From contig NZ_QWDD01000001.1 in assembly GCF_003722355.1 (NCBI RefSeq), positions 3,401,001 through 3,465,000 of the forward strand: a stretch of DNA of 64,000 bases, in the 5' to 3' direction. Below are positions 1-7,832 of this stretch, piece after piece. The stretch is from Methylocystis hirsuta. Its GTDB lineage: Bacteria > Pseudomonadota > Alphaproteobacteria > Rhizobiales > Beijerinckiaceae. Positions within the stretch are counted from its first letter, which is position 1. The number at the start of each line of letters is the position of its first letter. Made by a program: the position numbers and the translations under genes. The notes beneath the pieces were generated by a model that was not told where the DNA came from, made no database searches, and saw only the letters and a program-made list of their open reading frames with translations.

Positions 1-213
1 GTCCTGCCCCGAGCGTTCGAGGAAACCCTTAACGCTCGCATTTTCAGCAAAGACCATGGGCTCCTGGGCGAGATTGAAGCGCTCGATGTGCACGCCGTTC
101 TGCTTTGCCCAATCAACGTCGGCGGCAAAGGTCACGAGCGCCTGATCGGTCTCGACGCCGCAGACGCCGGTGCTGCAACACAGGGCGGGATCAAAAACTT
201 GAATGGTTGTCAT
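1..213 (-). CDS. arsD: ArsD, arsenic metallochaperone/repressor (3' end cut by window edge)
   Basis: The 71 visible codons read as the start of ArsD. They contain the family hallmark FDPALCCSTGVCG, with the paired cysteines and third cysteine that bind As(III), followed by ERFNLAQEPMVF, typical of the ArsD thioredoxin-like fold. ArsD delivers arsenite to the ArsA pump ATPase and can act as a weak secondary repressor. It is the most distal visible gene of the minus-strand arsenic operon, 10 bases after arsC. The C-terminal part, and presumably the efflux genes, lie outside the window. Confidence 0.9.
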   Translation of the reverse strand, partial: MTTIQVFDPALCCSTGVCGVETDQALVTFAADVDWAKQNGVHIERFNLAQEPMVFAENASVKGFLERSGQD

Positions 214-223
214 TTTCGTCCTT

Positions 224-646
224 TCAGGATCGAGGTTGCGGCGGCCTGCCGATGACGACTTCGCCATCTTCCTTGGTGAACTCGCCAATGGCGGGATTGG
301 GCAGAATATCGAGCACGGTTTCCGAGGGACGGCACAGCCGTGCGCCCTTCGGCGTCACGACGATTGGACGGTTGATGAGAATCGGATGTTCGAGCATGAA
401 GCCGATCAATTCCTCCTCCGTCCACTTTGGATCGCCGAGGCCGAGCGCGTCATAGGGCGCGCCTTTCTGGCGCAGCAGCTCGCGCGCTGAAATGCCCATG
501 GCTTTGAGTAGCTCGACAAGTCGCTCGCGCGTCGGCGGGTCTTTCAGATATTCGATGACGACCGGCTCTTCGCCGCTTTGGCGGATCATCGCCAGCGTGT
601 TGCGCGACGTGCCGCAGGCGGGGTTGTGATAGATGGTGATGGTCAT
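224..646 (-). CDS. arsC: Arsenate reductase, glutaredoxin-dependent ArsC type
   Basis: This 140-residue protein matches the ArsC/Spx thioredoxin-fold family. The N-terminus ITIYHNPACGTSRNTL carries the catalytic cysteine (Cys12) and NPxCGTSR signature, and the central arginine region LINRPIVVTPKGARL is also present. It reduces arsenate to arsenite using glutathione and glutaredoxin. Length is normal. Its first codons lie 3 bases after a remnant of the other arsC type, the same spacing seen at 4029/4025, so this is half of a duplicated junction. Confidence 0.95.
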   Translation of the reverse strand: MTITIYHNPACGTSRNTLAMIRQSGEEPVVIEYLKDPPTRERLVELLKAMGISARELLRQKGAPYDALGLGDPKWTEEELIGFMLEHPILINRPIVVTPKGARLCRPSETVLDILPNPAIGEFTKEDGEVVIGRPPQPRS

Positions 647-721
647 CGCTCAGGTCTCCGCGTTGTGGCCGTGTCTTGCGCCTTCAAGTTCGCCGATTTC
701 ACGCAACGATCGATGAGCGCC
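611..721. repeat. Direct repeat copy 1 of the arsC2-arsC junction
   Basis: About 110 bases here match 3990-4101 with a constant offset of 3379 and scattered substitutions, plus a single-base indel near the right end. The block spans the first codons of the complete arsC at 224-646 and the last codons of a missing LMW-phosphatase arsC. The aioAB pair lies exactly between the two copies. Confidence 0.85.
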
Positions 722-722
722 T
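650..722 (-). pseudogene. 3' remnant of a low-molecular-weight phosphatase-type arsC
   Basis: On the minus strand this stretch ends in LREIGELEGARHGHNAET followed by TGA. That is nearly the C-terminus of the complete enzyme at 4029-4556 (LREIGELEGASHGHKTDA). No catalytic part remains; homology stops at about 722, and aioA ends a short distance further on. It marks the boundary of the aioAB insertion. Confidence 0.8.
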
Positions 723-782
723 TTCTTGCAAGGCGATGTCGTCGCTGCAGAGAAACAAGCAAAGCCCTCATCTTGCGCTACG

Positions 783-3245
783 TCAGGCCAAAGCATATTC
801 CATCGATTTAAATGTGAGATGCCGCACCCCTTCCGGCGCCTCGGCAATTTTTCGAATCGCGCCCCACGTCTGCTTGAAGTTCGGGATGAGGAGTTCATTC
901 ACGCCGGGCGCCACCACATTGCCCTGCACGCCACTGGGATAGCCGAACAGCATGAACGTGTGCTTGCGCTTGGCAGTGGGAGTCGGATAGGCGATTGCTT
1001 GGGTCGAACCGTTATCGTTATAGACTTCGACGAGATCGCCGGCTTCGAGCTTCAACTCCGCCATGTCCTGCGGATTCATTTCGATGAAGGGGTAAGGCCA
1101 ACGATCCATGACAAAGTCATTCTGCTGATCGAGATAGGCGCTCTGCCAGATGTGATTCGTGCGGCCGCTATTGATGAGGAACGGCCATCTCTTGCGCTCG
1201 GCCCTTTTATCTGCGAACTGCAAGCCGCGCCATTTGGTTGGCATAAAGGCGGCCTTGCCATCCTCGGTGTCGAATTTGCCGTCAGCGTAAAGGCGCTTTG
1301 ACCCGATGATCTTGCCGTCCTCGAAAGCGACAGCCGGCTCTTGGAAGCCATTCGTGCCCATCCCGCGCAGCCGCTCATATGTGACGAACCGCCCGCCCTT
1401 GTTTTGCTGATGGTAACCGTCCAAGAACGCGTCTTCCTCGTTCTTCCAGTCGAACCCCTTGAATCGGTCAGCGTATTTATTCTTGCCCTGTTCACGCAGC
1501 ACACGCTCCATATGCTTGGCGATGCGAGCGGCGATCAGGCAGTCTGGCAGGGCCTGGCCGGGCGGGTCCATGTAGCGCTCGGTGAGTCGCATACGCCGCT
1601 CGCCGTTCATCGAAGTGAGATTCATCTCGCCCGACGTCGCCGCAGGCAGACAGACGTGACAGGCCTGACTGATTTGGCTCGGCACGATGTCGACGTCGAC
1701 GGCGAAGAGGCCACCCTTCTTGATCGCCGCCATGATCGTCTTCACCATGCGCGCGCGATCGCCGTAAGGCGCGGACATCATCGCATCCTTCACGATGTCC
1801 GTGCGTTTCTTGTAAGCCTGCTTGAACTTGAAGGCATTTAGCGTCGTCTTATAGTGATCGCAGCCCCAGATGTGGTGCACGCCGCCTTTGCCTGCGATGA
1901 GAAGCTTGTCGACGTAGTGGGCTGGCCGCGGCCCAGGGTAATCGGGCCGCGCATAGCCCTCCTGATGGCCGCCCATGCGCACGCAGCCGCCGCCCGGCCG
2001 GCCAATGTTTCCCGTCGCGAGCGCAAGGTTCACGAGCGCGCCGTTGGTGCGGTAGTTGTCGTTGCTGAAGATCAGGCCTTTCTCATAGGCGAACATCGCA
2101 CGGCGTCGTGCGCCGCCGGCTTTAGGTTCGGCGATCCACGCCGCCGATCGGCGAATCTGGTCTACCGTCAGCCCTGTGATTTGCGCGGCTTCCTCGAGGC
2201 TCATCTTGTTGGCGGCGAGCGCCTCGTCGAAATTCTTGGTCGAGGCGGCGATGAACGCCCGATCAATCCAACCTTTCTCGGCGATGTAGGTGAACCAGGC
2301 GTTGAGCAGCGCGAGGTCCGTTCCTGAGTTGATCGCGAGATGCATCACGCGGTCCTTGCCCGCCTCAACCTCGCAGGCGTTCACCGTCACGGTTCGCCGT
2401 GGATCGACAACTATGATGCGCACAGGATCGTCTGGCGCTGATCCGAATTCGGCTTTCTTTTTTGCCACGGTCGCGCCGCGCAGGTTCGGCAGCCAATGAT
2501 TGAGAAAATAATTGGTCTGCGTCTCGAGCGCGTTCGTGCCGACGGCGACGATCGTGTCCGCAAGCTCCGCGTCCTCATAACAATTATTAAGCTCATCCAC
2601 GCCCATGTCGCGACTCGCATGGACTTCGGAATTGTAGGCGGGGCGATTGTGAATGCGGATATTCTTGACCTTCAGCGCGCCGAAATACAGCTTGCCGGTG
2701 CCCCAAGTGTTTTCGTAGCCGCCGCCAGCGCCGCCGTGATCGTAAGCCGAGACGAACAGGCTGTCCTCGCCCATTTCACTGATGACGCCCACGGTCACGC
2801 GGGCGACGAGATCGAGCGCATCGTCCCAGCTCGTCGGCTGCATCTGACCATAGCGCCAAACCATCGGATTCGTTAGACGCTGCAACTGAGTATTCCGCGC
2901 ACGCGAATAGCTCATCTCCGCCATACGCGCGCCGCGTATCGAGGCCAAACCGGAATTGACGACGCAATCCTCGTCGGGCTTGATGACGAGGTGCACGTCT
3001 TCGCCATTCTGGCGCACGATATTGTACATCGATGGCGCGTACCACGCCGCAGCCTCGGCCTGCTGCTGCTTGGAGAGATCTACGCCGAACTTGTTCTCGT
3101 CGGGCGCGGCGCCGCCTTGCTTGTTGATCGGCCATGTGTAGGCCTTGTAACCGCACCCGACGATGCAATAGTGGCAGACGACGTTAAACTCCCTTGCATC
3201 CCTTGGAACGATGGGGAGTCGATCGATCTGACGCTTGTAAGCCAT
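783..3245 (-). CDS. aioA: Arsenite oxidase large (molybdopterin) subunit AioA
   Basis: The 820-residue protein is a full-length DMSO-reductase-family subunit. Near the N-terminus CHYCIVGCGY gives the C-x2-C-x3-C set that binds the [3Fe-4S] cluster, followed by YTWPINKQGG and APSMYNIV, diagnostic of AioA. The enzyme oxidises arsenite to arsenate at a bis-MGD molybdenum centre in the periplasm. The start was placed at MAYKRQIDRLP, the usual AioA N-terminus; five further in-frame codons upstream are possible. It has no signal peptide of its own and would be exported with AioB by the Tat system. It follows aioB by 11 bases. No AioXSR regulators are visible. Confidence 0.96.
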   Translation of the reverse strand: MAYKRQIDRLPIVPRDAREFNVVCHYCIVGCGYKAYTWPINKQGGAAPDENKFGVDLSKQQQAEAAAWYAPSMYNIVRQNGEDVHLVIKPDEDCVVNSGLASIRGARMAEMSYSRARNTQLQRLTNPMVWRYGQMQPTSWDDALDLVARVTVGVISEMGEDSLFVSAYDHGGAGGGYENTWGTGKLYFGALKVKNIRIHNRPAYNSEVHASRDMGVDELNNCYEDAELADTIVAVGTNALETQTNYFLNHWLPNLRGATVAKKKAEFGSAPDDPVRIIVVDPRRTVTVNACEVEAGKDRVMHLAINSGTDLALLNAWFTYIAEKGWIDRAFIAASTKNFDEALAANKMSLEEAAQITGLTVDQIRRSAAWIAEPKAGGARRRAMFAYEKGLIFSNDNYRTNGALVNLALATGNIGRPGGGCVRMGGHQEGYARPDYPGPRPAHYVDKLLIAGKGGVHHIWGCDHYKTTLNAFKFKQAYKKRTDIVKDAMMSAPYGDRARMVKTIMAAIKKGGLFAVDVDIVPSQISQACHVCLPAATSGEMNLTSMNGERRMRLTERYMDPPGQALPDCLIAARIAKHMERVLREQGKNKYADRFKGFDWKNEEDAFLDGYHQQNKGGRFVTYERLRGMGTNGFQEPAVAFEDGKIIGSKRLYADGKFDTEDGKAAFMPTKWRGLQFADKRAERKRWPFLINSGRTNHIWQSAYLDQQNDFVMDRWPYPFIEMNPQDMAELKLEAGDLVEVYNDNGSTQAIAYPTPTAKRKHTFMLFGYPSGVQGNVVAPGVNELLIPNFKQTWGAIRKIAEAPEGVRHLTFKSMEYALA

Positions 3246-3256
3246 CGCCTTGCCCC

Positions 3257-3772
3257 TCAAAGCACGTTGGACAGCCGGCCATAGAGAAGCTCATCGACGC
3301 CTTCCGCGTAGATGTCGCCCTTGACGTCAATGCGCAGGAAGTATTGCGGCAGATTTTGAGCGCCGTGACCCCAGATTTGCAGACCGCCGGCCTCGCAGTC
3401 GAAACGCGAAAAATGCGCTGGGCAGTTGAATGTGCGATCGTCGCCGCTGTAACTTAGCGGAACCCCCCGGTGCGGGCAGATCGTAGAGAAACCCACGATA
3501 TCGGCGTCGGGACCGACGCCATTTGGCGCGGACCTGCCGAGCTTGACCAGAACGCCCGGCGCGTCGTCGTCAGGATATGCCACGCTCAACGGCTCGTTGA
3601 CCTTGAGATCGCGAATATTCGCAAGCCGATTGGACGGGTATTCGACCCGAGCCTGCGCCTGGGCTGCTCGGGCGGCGCCCGCGGAAGGCGTCGCCGCGGC
3701 GGCGCCGACCACAGCGATGCTTTCAAGAAACCTGCGGCGACCGACGCCGAATGATGTGTTGTGTCTCTTCAT
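3257..3772 (-). CDS. aioB: Arsenite oxidase small (Rieske) subunit AioB
   Basis: This 171-residue protein begins with a twin-arginine signal (GRRRFLESIAVVGAAAA), indicating Tat export of the folded heterodimer. The Rieske [2Fe-2S] ligands appear as CPHRGVPL and CPAHFSRFD. It passes electrons from AioA to a periplasmic cytochrome or azurin, which is not encoded nearby. It is the first gene of the aioBA pair. About 200 bases upstream separate it from an arsC remnant, so it may have its own promoter or be read through from arsR. Confidence 0.95.
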   Translation of the reverse strand: MKRHNTSFGVGRRRFLESIAVVGAAAATPSAGAARAAQAQARVEYPSNRLANIRDLKVNEPLSVAYPDDDAPGVLVKLGRSAPNGVGPDADIVGFSTICPHRGVPLSYSGDDRTFNCPAHFSRFDCEAGGLQIWGHGAQNLPQYFLRIDVKGDIYAEGVDELLYGRLSNVL

Positions 3773-3962
3773 GCGCTTTTCGTTTGTGTAGACTGCGACA
3801 GATCATCTGTACATGTCACGTCAGACAGCGGAGCGCTCATTGCAAGCCTATCAAGGTTCGCGAACGGCCTGCAATCAACTCATGCGGGATTTCGCTCGGA
3901 GCGTCGCGCCTGCCCGCGCGATCGAGGGATCGAAACTTCTGTGATCGCCATGTCGTGCCGTT

Positions 3963-4025
3963 TCATTTACAGGGCTGCCTGTGGGAAGCGCCGCAAGCCT
4001 GATTGTGATAGATGGTGATGGTCAT
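3963..4025 (-). pseudogene. 5' remnant of glutaredoxin-type arsC
   Basis: A 20-codon reading frame starts MTITIYHNQACGAS, matching the first 14 residues of the complete ArsC at 224-646 (MTITIYHNPACGTS). It then diverges and stops at 3963. It begins 3 bases after the stop of the complete arsC at 4029, the same spacing as at the other junction copy. It is a truncated duplicate left where aioBA was inserted. Confidence 0.8.
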
Positions 4026-4101
4026 CGCTCAGGCGTCCGTTTTGTGGCCATGGCTTGCGCCTTCGAGTTCGCCGATTTCACGCAAACGGTCCCTGAGCGC
4101 C
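3990..4101. repeat. Direct repeat copy 2 of the arsC2-arsC junction
   Basis: Second copy of the block at 611-721. It contains the start of the arsC remnant and the 3' end of the intact LMW-phosphatase arsC. The copies differ at roughly one base in eight by eye, so the duplication is not recent or came from a related strain. Confidence 0.85.
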
Positions 4102-4556
4102 AATTTATCGAGTCGCTTGATCGGCGTTGCGAGCAGGTAAGAAATCCGGAGCCTGAGATAGCGAAATGCGTCATTGAACGCCTTTACTTTTTCGATCTCT
4201 GTTCCCTCAACAGCCGCCGGGTCCTCGACGCCCCAATGGGCGGTCATCGGCTGACCGGGCCAGATCGGACAGGCTTCGCCCGCGGCGTTGTCACAGACGG
4301 TGAAAACGAAATCCATTTTCGGCGCGTCAGGTCCGGCGAATTCCTCCCAGTTCTTCGAGCGGAATCCTTCGGTCGGATAGCCATACTCTTCGAGCGTTTT
4401 GATCGCGTAAGGATTGACCAGGCCTTTGGGGTGGCTTCCTGCCGAGAACGCATTGAAACGGCCAGCCCCATCCCGGCGGAGGATGCTTTCCGCGATGATC
4501 GAGCGCGCCGTGTTGCCGGTGCAGAGAAAGAGGACGTTGTAGATGTGGTCAGTCAT
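4029..4556 (-). CDS. arsC: Arsenate reductase, low-molecular-weight phosphatase type
   Basis: The 175-residue protein has the LMW protein tyrosine phosphatase P-loop CTGNTARS (CX5R) right after VLFLC, plus the MDFVFTVCDNA region typical of arsenate reductases of this class. It reduces arsenate with thioredoxin or glutaredoxin as partner. The start MTDHIYNV was chosen because its ATG overlaps the stop of the upstream gene as ATGA; an upstream in-frame start would add nine unsupported residues. It is the second arsenate reductase of the operon, unrelated in fold to the one at 224-646. Confidence 0.93.
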   Translation of the reverse strand: MTDHIYNVLFLCTGNTARSIIAESILRRDGAGRFNAFSAGSHPKGLVNPYAIKTLEEYGYPTEGFRSKNWEEFAGPDAPKMDFVFTVCDNAAGEACPIWPGQPMTAHWGVEDPAAVEGTEIEKVKAFNDAFRYLRLRISYLLATPIKRLDKLALRDRLREIGELEGASHGHKTDA

Positions 4557-5044
4557 TGGCTGTCTCCCGCTCCAGAACAACAAGTGGTTTCTGGCGCTGG
4601 CTTCGCGCCGCAGCAGGGGCTGGACTCCCCCTTGCCGCCGCTCGCGCGGAATCTCGCAAGCGCTTCATCTTCGCCGTAAATCGTGCTTTCGCCGCTCGTC
4701 AGGAACGACTCCCACAAGAGCCCTTGCGGGTCGGACGTCCATGCTTTCTCCGACTTGGCGTAGCAGCAGGTTGTCGCGCCCTCTTCCAGCACAGGCCGTT
4801 CGGCCCGTTGCAGACGGCCATAGACGTCTTTCAACTCTTCGGCCGTCTCGACCTCGATCCCGAGATGATCGACGCCAGCCTGTCCGCCGCGCGACGATAT
4901 CGCGAAGTTGACGCGCGGATCATCCAGCATCCATTTCGCGTAATCGGGTTTAGCGACGGTCGGCTCCGACCCGAAAAGCGCGCTGTAAAAGCGGATGGAC
5001 CCCGCAAGGTCATCAACGGATACGTGCACGTGCAGGCGTTTCAT
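4553..5044 (-). CDS. arsI: ArsI/CadI-family VOC metalloenzyme, probable C-As lyase
   Basis: This 163-residue protein is a vicinal-oxygen-chelate fold protein starting MKRLHVHVSVDDL with GVDHLGIEV as second metal-ligand strand. The vicinal cysteine pair in EEGATTCCYAKSEKAW is the As(III)-binding site of ArsI dioxygenases, which cleave carbon-arsenic bonds of trivalent organoarsenicals. A Cys-rich tail (SSPCCGAKPAPETTCC) adds further thiols. It overlaps arsR upstream by 32 bases and arsC downstream by 4, so the three are translationally linked. CadI-like function cannot be excluded. Confidence 0.85.
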   Translation of the reverse strand: MKRLHVHVSVDDLAGSIRFYSALFGSEPTVAKPDYAKWMLDDPRVNFAISSRGGQAGVDHLGIEVETAEELKDVYGRLQRAERPVLEEGATTCCYAKSEKAWTSDPQGLLWESFLTSGESTIYGEDEALARFRASGGKGESSPCCGAKPAPETTCCSGAGDSQ

Positions 5045-5381
5045 GGCGTACCTTTGGCTGGCAAGTTGAAGGAGCGGCGGCGGCGCAAGCGTCTGTTGCG
5101 CCTTGGCAGCAATTCTCGGTCATGTAAGCGAGCAGCGCGTTCATGACCGGATAGGCCGCAGAGTAGATCAGCGACCGGCTTTCGCGCCGAAAGGTGACGA
5201 GGTCCGCGTGTTTGAGCTGGCTCAGGTGGAAAGACAGCGTCGCCGGCGCGAGCGCGAGCCGCTCGCCGATTTGCCCCGCGGCAAGCCCCTTAGGTCCGGC
5301 TTGCATGAGCAGCCGGAAAATATCGAGCCGAGTTTCGTGACCGAGCGCGACAAGGGCGGCGATGGCGTCATGCTTTTCCAT
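5013..5381 (-). CDS. arsR: ArsR-family arsenic-responsive repressor
   Basis: A 122-residue winged-helix protein with the ArsR/SmtB pattern: HETRLDIFRLLMQAGPKGL, then the recognition helix in LALAPATLSFHLSQLKHADL. The usual ELCVC site in helix 3 is absent. Instead cysteines lie near the C-terminus (ENCCQGATDAC), as in ArsR variants that bind As(III) at a differently placed thiol site. It is the first gene of the minus-strand arsenic operon and overlaps arsI. It probably binds the small palindrome at its own start codon. Confidence 0.92.
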   Translation of the reverse strand: MEKHDAIAALVALGHETRLDIFRLLMQAGPKGLAAGQIGERLALAPATLSFHLSQLKHADLVTFRRESRSLIYSAAYPVMNALLAYMTENCCQGATDACAAAAPSTCQPKVRHETPARARIR

Positions 5382-5393
5382 ATTTCCAATATG
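5379..5393. promoter_or_regulatory. Candidate ArsR operator
   Basis: CATATT-TCC-AATATG is a perfect 6-bp inverted repeat with a 3-base spacer in an AT-rich island. Its left half overlaps the arsR start codon, and the flanks extend it imperfectly (TTCCAT / ATGGAA). Position and composition fit autoregulation by the adjacent ArsR; binding is not shown. Confidence 0.5.
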
Positions 5394-5644
5394 ATGGAAC
5401 TATGCGCCGAGTCAAGCCCGTCCAAAACATGCAGATCAAGTGGAGCGTAGGAAAACGTGACGTTGTCCCTTTATTCACGACGTCAGACTTTGACGGCGGA
5501 AAGGATGACGGCGGCCAGCAGGAGCAAATCGCGCTCGGCGACGCCGAGCAGCCGCCTGACATGCCGCCAGGTCGAGCTGTTGCCCGCGATATCGGAATTC
5601 TTCAAAATCGCGCCATGTCAGCTTCCATTTGTTTGGAGTCAGAT

Positions 5645-6265
5645 ATGACCTTCTCGGTTTGGTTGGCCTTCGCCGCCGCGTCCGTCGTAATGGGGTTGAT
5701 CCCGGGACCGGGCGTCGCCGCGATCGTCGGTTACGCGCTCGGCTCGGGCCGCAAGACTGCATTGGCCTCCGTCGCAGGCATGACGGTGGGGAACGCGATT
5801 GCGATGACGTTATCGCTTGTCGGCGTTGGCGCGCTACTCGCCGCCTCGGCGCTAGCATTCTCGGCGCTTAAGTGGATTGGCGCGCTATATCTGATTGTTC
5901 TCGGCCTCTACACGTTCTTCAAAACCAGCCGGGCCACATCAGCAGAACTAAAGATCGACGCAATCTCTCCACGCACTGCATTTCTCGGGAACGTCGCCGT
6001 TGGAGTCTTTCACCCCAAGACCATCATCTTTTACGTAACCTTCGTGCCCCATTTCATCGACGCGAACGGTAGTTATCCGTTGCAGGCGGCGGTGCTCACG
6101 GTGACATTCTGCTTAATCGTGGCTGGCACGGACGCAGGCTACGCACTGGCGGCTTCCGCCGCACGATCCTTGCTCTCCCGCTCTGATGTTGCGGTTTGGA
6201 CGAAGCGCGCCAGTGGTGGCGTTCTTGTCGCCGCAGGAGTGGCGACGGCGGCGGCCAAGACGTGA
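5645..6265 (+). CDS. LysE/RhtB-family exporter
   Basis: A 206-residue polytopic membrane protein. The first helix is followed by GLIPGPGVAAIVGYALGSG, matching the PGP-containing signature of the LysE/RhtB amino-acid export superfamily. HPKTIIFYVTFVPHFI is the conserved second half. The ATG at 5645 was chosen because the conserved helix begins there; the in-frame sequence further upstream is not membrane-like. It is divergent from arsR. Substrate cannot be told; amino acid or metabolite export is typical. Confidence 0.85.
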   Translation: MTFSVWLAFAAASVVMGLIPGPGVAAIVGYALGSGRKTALASVAGMTVGNAIAMTLSLVGVGALLAASALAFSALKWIGALYLIVLGLYTFFKTSRATSAELKIDAISPRTAFLGNVAVGVFHPKTIIFYVTFVPHFIDANGSYPLQAAVLTVTFCLIVAGTDAGYALAASAARSLLSRSDVAVWTKRASGGVLVAAGVATAAAKT

Positions 6266-7198
6266 GAACATAAGCAGCAGCCACGGCTCGTCGCAATTCT
6301 TGAGTTTCGCGACAAACGTAGAAGCGGGCAGCGATGCAAACCGCGGATCGAGGCTGAGCGTAAAATGATCGACGTCTTCAAGGAGGACTTCAGAACGAGA
6401 ATGGAGTTCTTTTCCTTGCTCGGACTTCAACGCGGCGAGCGCGTTTCAAAGCTTTAGAAGTCGGGCGATGACGTCTGTGAGCCTCGGCGACTGCTCAAAG
6501 TCGACCGTAGCTCGCCTTCCATATTCATGTCTGGACGTCGCCCGCATGATGCGGTCCGGTGCTGGATCCGCTTCGTCGGCAGGTCCCGCCTATCATCGCG
6601 ACGACATACGCGCGACGGTGCTGATGCACGAGCCCTTCGGTATGTAAACGGAGCACGGAGAGTTTCCTTTGCGAAGCGGCGCGTTCATTGACGGCTGGCG
6701 CGGTCATGCCGCTTCCCCACGCTTCCATTTCGGAAACGGATCGGTTCCATGCGAATCGGTCCTCGCCGAGGCGTGGAGTCTTGGCGCGCGAAAAATGCAG
6801 AGCCTCCCTCTCCCGCCGGAGGAAAGATAAGGCCGCCGCAACGCTCGGTCGTCTGGTTCAGGAAAGGCGAATAGAAAGGTCCATCGTCCGGCTAAGCTGT
6901 TGTGGTTTTTTGAAGTCGGATTCTTGCATTAAATGCCGCGTGACAACGCGCCGCGGCCCCAACGATCCGCAAGCTTGACTAAGCGGCCGACGTTCATCTA
7001 AATGTCCAAAAATTTGCGGTTCAACTTGGCCTGGCCAGCGCATCGTACGGGCGAATCAGTTTGTTAGACACCGGGGCTGCTTTTGCGCCTCTTGACGCCC
7101 TTTGGCGCCTTAATCCGAAATCGATCGGCTTCCGGTTCGGCCCCCGGGCGGCTTGCAAAGCTGCAGCGAATTGAAGAGTGGGACATCAAGGAGGAATT
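6266..7198. other. Gene-poor stretch without a convincing gene
   Basis: About 930 bases. Short open frames exist on both strands, but none has a start with a good ribosome site or recognisable family motif. The final bases hold the strong ribosome site of the next gene. The stretch could contain decayed coding sequence; I cannot name a source. Confidence 0.6.
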
Positions 7199-7522
7199 AT
7201 GCGCGTCTTCGGAAATGCTACTGCGGCCCTAGGAATTCTGCTCGCTTCTCAAGGCGCTTTTGCGCAGGGTGCAAAGTCGGTTCAATTTGGATGCGATGCG
7301 CCCAAGGGGCACATTTGTCACTTCATGCTTTCTTTCGGATCGGGAACTGGCGCAAAAAGCTTCACCGTAGGAGGCGGGATGCGCACGGTGGTCGCCAACG
7401 TCGTGCCGAACATCGACAGCTACATGGTCGCGATTGATCGCGATCCACCGTCGAACCCTGAACACTGCGGCCTCCAATTTCCATGCAAGCGGGTTTTCGT
7501 CAACGGTGGATATAACAACTAG
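7199..7522 (+). CDS. Small secreted protein of unknown function
   Basis: A 107-residue product with a clear Sec signal peptide (MRVFGNATAALGILLASQ, probable cleavage after AFAQ). The start is fixed by AAGGAGGAATT immediately upstream. The mature part has paired cysteines (FGCDAPKGHICHFML, EHCGLQFPCKRVF) that could form disulphides, and a glycine-rich middle. No family is recognised. It sits alone upstream of the adhesin/DUF2827 locus, on the same strand as the first DUF2827 gene but 310 bases away. Confidence 0.75.
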   Translation: MRVFGNATAALGILLASQGAFAQGAKSVQFGCDAPKGHICHFMLSFGSGTGAKSFTVGGGMRTVVANVVPNIDSYMVAIDRDPPSNPEHCGLQFPCKRVFVNGGYNN

Positions 7523-7832
7523 TGGCCAGCTCGGCCGGCGAGTTCACCTTTGACGTTGTCACTTTACTTAGGCGTCGAGGGCGGAGTGTTTTTTCGATCC
7601 GCTTGTTCTTGCGACAAGTAGCGTGTGCTTCGGCCGAGGCCTGAACCCCTTCCGCGCGGCGCATTCGAGCGGGATTGCGCAATAGGATCGGTGGCGTGCG
7701 AAGTCGAATTTGATCGGGTTGCTGAGGTGCATTTCGCATCCCCTGGCGCCAACAGCGCGTGGGTCGTCACATACCCCATGTCTCTCCGAGCCCGGCGAAG
7801 CCACGGAGCGCGGAAATGAGAAAACAAGCGCT
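7523..7832. other. Intergenic region before first DUF2827 gene
   Basis: 310 bases with no supportable gene. An in-frame ATG at 7710 could extend the downstream gene by 41 codons, but that extension is not similar to the start of the other two family members. Confidence 0.5.

Noticed and set aside
783..3260. Long plus-strand frames opposite aioA
   Set aside because: They are shadow frames of a GC-rich gene whose minus-strand product has the complete AioA signature.
3940..3970. Possible sigma54 promoter (GGCACGACATGGC on the minus strand) before aioB
   Set aside because: The spacing between GG and GC is 9 instead of the required 10 bases, and no sigma54 activator gene is nearby.
6113..6430. 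Minus-strand frame overlapping the LysE gene end
   Set aside because: Half of it is the shadow of the exporter, and the remainder shows no family motif or ribosome site.
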